A DNA stretch of 64,000 nucleotides, from contig NW_019028993.1 in assembly GCF_002105155.1 (NCBI RefSeq), forward strand, positions 248,001 through 312,000. Reading direction: 5' to 3'. The DNA is from Lobosporangium transversale. Lineage: Eukaryota > Mortierellomycota > Mortierellomycetes > Mortierellales > Mortierellaceae. Each line of letters begins with the position of its first letter. Within the stretch, counting starts at the first letter, position 1. The translations under genes were made by a program, and so were the position numbers. The notes beneath the pieces were generated by a model that saw only the letters and a program-made list of their open reading frames with translations, did not search any database and had not been told where the DNA came from. Below are positions 59,412 through 64,000 of the stretch, in pieces.

Positions 59412-59708
59412 ATGTCTAACAACTTGAGCGACCGCGTTTCAAACACCGCCAACTCCTATGTCGGAGGAGCCAAGCAGACCATCGGCGAGACCCTCGGCAA
59501 CAACAACCTCGCTGCCTCTGGAGCTCAGCAGAAGTCTGAAGCTGAGGCCCGTCAGGCTGCCGCTGATGCCAAGACCCACGCTGAGGGCATCGGCCACACT
59601 GCCCAGGGCAAGGTTCAACAGACTGTCGGATCCCTCACCGGAAACACCTCCCAACAGGCCCGTGGACATGCCAACGAGACCCAGGGCACCCTCGAGCGCA
59701 ATGTCTAA
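59412..59708 (+). CDS. CsbD-like small stress-type protein 1
   Basis: Single exon, 98 aa. It starts MSNNLSDRVSNTANSYVGGA and has the CsbD-type repeat pattern of Gly-x2-K-Q-x2-G-x3-G (GGAKQTIGETLGNNNLAASG, then GKVQQTVGSLTGNTSQQARG). It is Ala/Gln/Asn/Thr-rich, has no cysteines and is probably unstructured or helical on its own. CsbD-like proteins are induced by general stress in bacteria and are common, small and abundant in fungi; their biochemical role is unclear. Strong codon bias (GCC, AAC, GAG, CAG) and a good TATA box point to high expression. Paralogue of the gene at 60679. Confidence 0.88.
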   Translation: MSNNLSDRVSNTANSYVGGAKQTIGETLGNNNLAASGAQQKSEAEARQAAADAKTHAEGIGHTAQGKVQQTVGSLTGNTSQQARGHANETQGTLERNV

Positions 59709-60475
59709 ATTATATACATAAAAAAAAAAAAAAAAAAATAACAACCGCTACAAGTTATTTGTAAATAATAAAACTCTCTTGTACTCTATTTTTTTTTTTT
59801 TTTCCATCAAATGCTGAATATGTGAAATTGTCTGCAATGCATCATGAATGGAAAAAATAATGATGGTATAAAGCAAGTGCTAATGAAACAAACGAAAAAC
59901 GATAGTATCAAGTAGCTTAGTTTGCTTGGAATGTGGAATAAACTGTCCTCACAATATACATATATACATATTCATTGTTTCTCTTAAACTGGAGATGATT
60001 CCAATCGCTTGTTCCTTAATCAAGCATAGATATATCGCTCTAGCCATCTTTGTAGAAATTAAAAAAGCGTTCATTGTGATAGTCGTTAAAATATATGCAA
60101 AAAAAAAAAAAAAAAAAAAAAAAAAACGGCAGTTTTGTCAAGTGAGAGGTGGAATGGTGCCCCTATTCGCTTGATTGATTGTAAAAAAGATTGAATATAC
60201 AAATTATGCAAAGTCATTACCGTCTTTCTGTTTTTCCAAACGACAAAGGATTATCATTGTTCATTTGTTCATTTGTTCATTAGAAAGGAAAATCCACAAC
60301 AGGTTAGACCAAGCATATCAAGCATGTGCAAATGGTTCACTTTCCTTACTTTTGCACGCAATTTCCATATTGTATTACATCACACCAGAATAGGTCGTCC
60401 ACTCCTGTGAGGAAATAGTGACGAAAATAGTAAGTAACATGACCCGTGCTCCATTACATGAAAAAATTAAAATTT
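59709..60475. other. Spacer between the two CsbD-like genes
   Basis: 3' region of gene 1 with A/T runs at about 59720-59738, 59790-59804 and 60101-60126. No gene recognised. Confidence 0.5.
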
Positions 60476-60570
60476 ATGATCTCACTATGATCATTTTGAT
60501 TTATAGATTTTCAACAGGGGATCATTTCCAGGATAGGGCTTGTTACCGACCCCGTCAAAAGGTATAAAAA
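60476..60570 (+). promoter_or_regulatory. Promoter module of CsbD-like gene 2
   Basis: ATGATCTCACTATGAT at 60476..60491 and TATAAAAA at 60563..60570 followed by GGCCT, as in gene 1. An AGGGG (STRE-like) core lies between them at about 60516. Confidence 0.7.
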
Positions 60571-60678
60571 GGCCTCTCTGACCCACCAATCACTCTTCAT
60601 CAACATCATCAACAACAACAAAACTCTTACAACCACTACTCTACACACAAAAAAAAAAAAAACCAACTACTCTTCAAC

Positions 60679-60975
60679 ATGTCCAACAACTTGAGCGACC
60701 GCGTTTCCAACACCGCCAACTCCTACATTGGAGGAGCCAAGCAGGCCATCGGTGAGACCCTCGGCAACAGCAACCTCGCTGCCTCTGGAGCTCATCAGAA
60801 GTCTGAAGCTGAGGCCCGCCAGGCTGCCGCTGATGCCAAGACCCACGCTGAGGGTGTTGGCCACAAGGTCGAGGGCAAGGCTCAACAGACTGTCGGATCC
60901 ATCACCGGAAACACCTCCCAACAGGCCCGTGGACATGCCAACGAGGTCAAGGGCGACCTCGAGCGTCACGTCTAA
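60679..60975 (+). CDS. CsbD-like small stress-type protein 2
   Basis: Single exon, 98 aa, the same length as gene 1 and differing at only about 16 positions, mainly in the last 40 residues (for example VGHKVEGKAQQTVGSITGN and EVKGDLERHV). Same start MSNNLSDRVSNTANSYIGGA. The 5' leader has CAACAACAAC and a poly-A stretch. The tandem orientation and shared promoter module show a local gene duplication. Function as for gene 1: a putative general stress protein of unclear mechanism. Confidence 0.88.
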   Translation: MSNNLSDRVSNTANSYIGGAKQAIGETLGNSNLAASGAHQKSEAEARQAAADAKTHAEGVGHKVEGKAQQTVGSITGNTSQQARGHANEVKGDLERHV

Positions 60976-62103
60976 ATCGATAGGATTCAAGAACACAAAC
61001 CATCCAATTCTGTACAGTGTTGTATCATAATAAAGAACTTTTAAAAAAAAACCCCCCTTGTCAATTGTGTTAATTATGAGATAACAGGGACAGGAAAAAC
61101 AAAGGGGTCGAGGATCTGTGTAATATTAAAAGGAATTCTGCTATGCTGCAGTGCCTGAAAAATAAATATGAAACGTAGAAACAAGTTTTTTCTTTCCATA
61201 ATAACCAATGGTCTAATCTAGCAAAAGGATAAATATCTCGCCAGCGAGTAAAAAGAGATCTCCCAAATGACAAATGTGTGTATGTGCTGATAGCCTACAT
61301 AGTTTGTTTTATGTTTTAATTTCATGAAGATTAGACAAGGACTGGATACACTGTATCTACATGTAGACTACACATGCTGGTTTCTTTTTTGTCCCGTAAA
61401 CATAGATGGAACAGGAACCATGATAAACAAATGACAAAGGTAGAGAAGGGGTATGGAATGACGCTAGTGTATTTAGCGTTCACTAATTTTTTTTATATTT
61501 GCATGTGTTAATGAACGTACTGAAATACTCGATATCACGTCTTTAAATACTCATTCTGCTTCTCAAAGTAGATAAAGCCAGCGATAAAAGAGTGATGGAT
61601 AGCTAATTTACAGTGTTTAACGTTCGTATTATCTGGCTGGGATGTGTGTGAAAGTGCGAGTGTTGGAGGATCAGGCTGCAGGGGCCAAGCTGGAGGGAAA
61701 ACGAATATCGCACGTCACTTGATAGTTTTATATTTATTAAGACAATATTCAGTCTAGTAGATTTCAATTCAAAAAGATAAGCCTTTTGGAATTAATCGGT
61801 ACTCAAAAAATTAGTCTATTTCTATATCCGCCTTAGTGTACGTGTGAATACGTAAAAAGAAAAATAAAGAGAGAAAGGGGAAAGTGACGATTATGGGCCC
61901 CGTCTCTATCTTTATCCGGAAATTCATGGGTGCTCAAAGCCGTTACTATAAAAACCATCGTCCTCTTCTTCAAATTCTTTGTTTTTCCCCCTCTTTGATA
62001 TACAGCGCCATAACACATTCATTCTTTTCAGAAGATCATATTTATACCATCATTTATACTACCCGAACAGAAAAAAAAAAAAAAAAAGAAAAAGAAAAAG
62101 AAA
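60976..62103. other. Spacer upstream of PRO3
   Basis: No gene seen. A TATA-like TATAAAAA lies at 61947..61954, about 150 bp before the PRO3 ATG, and the leader ends in a purine-rich A/G run. Confidence 0.5.
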
Positions 62104-63069
62104 ATGTTGCAATCAAGAGTCGCATTTATCGGCGGAGGCAACATGGCGGAAGCCATTCTTGGTGGCCTTCTTGCTTGTGGCTATCCTCTTTCTCAATGTG
62201 TTGTCTCAGAACCCATGCAGGCTCGTTGTGAATTCCTTCAAAAGAAATATCCAGGTCTACAAGTCCTCTCCGGCCCACAAGCTAACCAATTGGCCGTTAG
62301 TGGATCCAATTCTTCTCAGCGGATCACTACGATGATTACAGAAGGTGCTATTCATGTCAACCCGACGGCTTCTTCCATGGACTTTGCACCTGCAGAAGTC
62401 GTCATCTTGGCTGTCAAACCTCAAGTACTTCAACCCGTTGTTTCAAGTTTAAGCCCAGCTTTACAAGCTCGTCAACCTCTTGTCATCTCGATCGCTGCAG
62501 GGATCGAAACTCGTGCAATCGCTCAATTTATGACTGAAGGAACTCAGTATTTACCCAAGGACATGCCCCCTGTCATCCGTGTAATGCCCAATACCCCCTC
62601 ACTCGTCAACGAAGGCGCTGCAGGGCTCTATGCTACATCGGATACTACCCAACAACAACGTGAAATCGCAGAGTCATTGATGGCTGCGGTTTCAAAACAA
62701 GTATCTTGGGTCGAGAAAGAAAGCTTGATCGACACAGTCACAGGTGTGTCGGGATCAGGTCCAGCTTATTTCTTCCTGATGATGGAAGCTATGGAGGATG
62801 CTGCTGTCAAGTTGGGAATGGACCGTGAGACAGCAAAGGCTTTGACTATTCAGACATGTTTGGGCGCAGCCAAAATGGCTCAATCAAGTTCAGATGATCT
62901 TAAGACCCTTCGGGTCAAAGTCACATCCCCGCAAGGAACTACTGACGCCGCAATCAAGACCTTTGAGAAGGGTGGATTACGTGAGTTGGTTTATGAGAGT
63001 GTTAAGGCTGCAGATTCGAGGAGTAAGAGCTTGGCAACTGAGTTGGGCGGCAACAACGCAAAATTATAA
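62104..63069 (+). CDS. PRO3: Pyrroline-5-carboxylate reductase
   Basis: Single exon, 321 aa. This is the last enzyme of proline synthesis: it reduces 1-pyrroline-5-carboxylate to L-proline with NAD(P)H. The N-terminal Rossmann motif is RVAFIGGGNMAEAILGG. It is followed by VVILAVKPQVL, SIAAGIE, VIRVMPNTPSLVNEGA, the substrate region TGVSGSGPAYFFLMMEAMED, and TSPQGTTDAAI near the end, all typical of the family. Length is a little above the usual 270-290 aa, with a short insertion after residue 60 (SGSNSSQRITTMITEG). The start codon follows an A/G-rich leader and gives the correct N-terminus. Probably cytosolic, as no targeting sequence is seen. Confidence 0.96.
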   Translation: MLQSRVAFIGGGNMAEAILGGLLACGYPLSQCVVSEPMQARCEFLQKKYPGLQVLSGPQANQLAVSGSNSSQRITTMITEGAIHVNPTASSMDFAPAEVVILAVKPQVLQPVVSSLSPALQARQPLVISIAAGIETRAIAQFMTEGTQYLPKDMPPVIRVMPNTPSLVNEGAAGLYATSDTTQQQREIAESLMAAVSKQVSWVEKESLIDTVTGVSGSGPAYFFLMMEAMEDAAVKLGMDRETAKALTIQTCLGAAKMAQSSSDDLKTLRVKVTSPQGTTDAAIKTFEKGGLRELVYESVKAADSRSKSLATELGGNNAKL

Positions 63070-63289
63070 AGCTATAATTTAATTTCCTTTTTTTTTTCTT
63101 ACAACCTTGTACACATACCTCACACTCGCACGCGCATAAAATGTGAACAAACAGTCTTCCTTCAAGCATATTTCTTTCATGTAATTATTTAATAAAGATT
63201 AGTCGTAGCAGCATCCAAGCTCTTGGCGCCATTGGCTTTTGTCCAAAAAAAAAAAAAAAAAAAAGTCTTCCCTAAACTACTCTTTTTTT

Positions 63290-63776
63290 TTTTACTACAT
63301 TACTTGAGAGAGCGGTACCAGTGTCCCTCGAGAGAGAGCATTTATGATACGGAATTGATGATGGTCCTCACTAACTGGCTACGCGATATAGAAGGATATG
63401 GGGTCATTGGCCAGTGACGCCTCCGTGAGCTCGAGGATCACAATTATAGTGACATTGTCATCAAGAAACTGGGAGAACCTACGGCTGTCATCGAGCTTTT
63501 GGCTATAGGAAGCCAAACTTCTATAAAAGACCATATCAGCAAGACGTCATCTTACAAATGCTTACTCTCACCAGAAGAAGCTTGGATTGTTCACTTTACT
63601 TGTGAAGATGACTATTTTGAACATCCATACTGGCAAACCGACGTGGAGCTGGACCAAGGGGTGATTTGGTGCATTTTTGGGACGACCAGGGTTTTAATAC
63701 AGTGCGGATATGCGCCCGCTGGAAGGGTAGAAGTGGCAACACTCAGGCAATTGGTAATGAGCTATTGACTGCCTGA
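63290..63776 (+). pseudogene. Broken Crinkler-type C-terminal domain relic
   Basis: Coding traces similar, as I remember them, to the C-terminal region of large Crinkler-like families of Mortierella and Rhizophagus: NWLRDIEGYGVIGQ, then a stop TGA at 63415..63417 where a Trp codon would fit, then LGEPTAVIELLA and SPEEAWIVHFTCEDDYFEHP. A frameshift follows at about 63661-63664, after which the reading continues in another frame to a TGA at 63774..63776. The pattern resembles nuclease-like effector domains of these families. With one nonsense change, one frameshift and no N-terminal part in view, it should be non-functional. Confidence 0.5.
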
Positions 63777-64000
63777 CGGTTATTCTTTTTTTTTTTTTTT
63801 TTTTTTTACCCCAGTATTGAATGAAGCATCCAAAACGCCTCATTTGCCAATATTAGCTTTATAACTTTACTGACCTTTGTATATAGCGAGATTTATTTCG
63901 CATTGATGACATTGACATTGACGACAAACATTTTTACTGTTGTAAAACGATGTGTTGGTGTCCTCTCTCTCTCCACTATTATTTTTAGTATCCTAGTATT
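63777..64000. other. Right-edge spacer
   Basis: T-run at about 63787-63807 and AT-rich DNA to the window end. No feature recognised. Confidence 0.5.

Noticed and set aside
61800-61826. CTCAAAAAATTAG, also present at the right inverted repeat of the Tc1-like element (12912)
   Set aside because: A 13-nt AT-rich match alone is too weak to call a solo transposon end.
1-64000. tRNA, rRNA, snRNA genes and CRISPR arrays
   Set aside because: GTTCGA-like strings (for example near 3132, 13085 and 33669) lack the rest of a tRNA fold. No rRNA or snRNA sequence and no spaced repeat array was seen.

Overview
This is eukaryotic, fungal DNA. It has compact protein genes with short GT-AG introns, AT-rich spacers and many poly-A/poly-T tracts of 15-35 nt. 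The housekeeping genes are fungal: Mdm34 of ERMES, Utp14, Bet5/TRAPPC1, Vps24, Spt3, an Spt23/Mga2-type factor and an FKBP12. An early-diverging, Mortierella-like lineage is my best inference from gene style and from the lineage-restricted families; nothing in the window proves the species.

Layout. 0-11 kb: a FYVE-finger protein (-), FKBP12 (-), MDM34 (+) and UTP14 (+). 11-33 kb: an accessory island with seven members (six distinct) of one family of single-pass membrane proteins, called A to F here, on both strands. It also holds an apparently intact Tc1-like transposon, a decayed pogo-like transposon, an essentially identical 2.4-kb segmental duplication carrying gene B, and duplicated promoter fragments. 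34-48 kb: BET5 (-), a cysteine-rich single-pass surface protein (+) and an Spt23/Mga2-like factor without ankyrin repeats or membrane anchor (+). 48-54.6 kb: a gene-poor stretch with only weak open frames. 54.6-64 kb: VPS24 (+) and SPT3 (-) converging, two CsbD-like small stress-type proteins with near-identical promoter modules, proline biosynthesis gene PRO3 (+), and a broken Crinkler-type relic at the right edge.

The most interesting part is the A-F island. Each protein starts with the pattern MG-hydrophobic-hydrophobic-x-P-x-C. Each has an ectodomain of about 380-400 residues with shared motifs and many N-glycosylation sequons, then one transmembrane segment followed by Arg/Lys, then a low-complexity tail of very different length (about 35 to 240 residues). 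Several tails share a short C-terminal motif. All introns lie in phase 0 at matching places, giving a three-exon type (A, B, B', E, F) and a four-exon type (C, D). No member has an in-frame upstream ATG or a recognisable signal peptide. The proteins look like a recently expanding, receptor-like family; their function is not known to me.

Exon structures were read by eye from splice signals, frame continuity and, where available, family knowledge. No search or alignment program was run.
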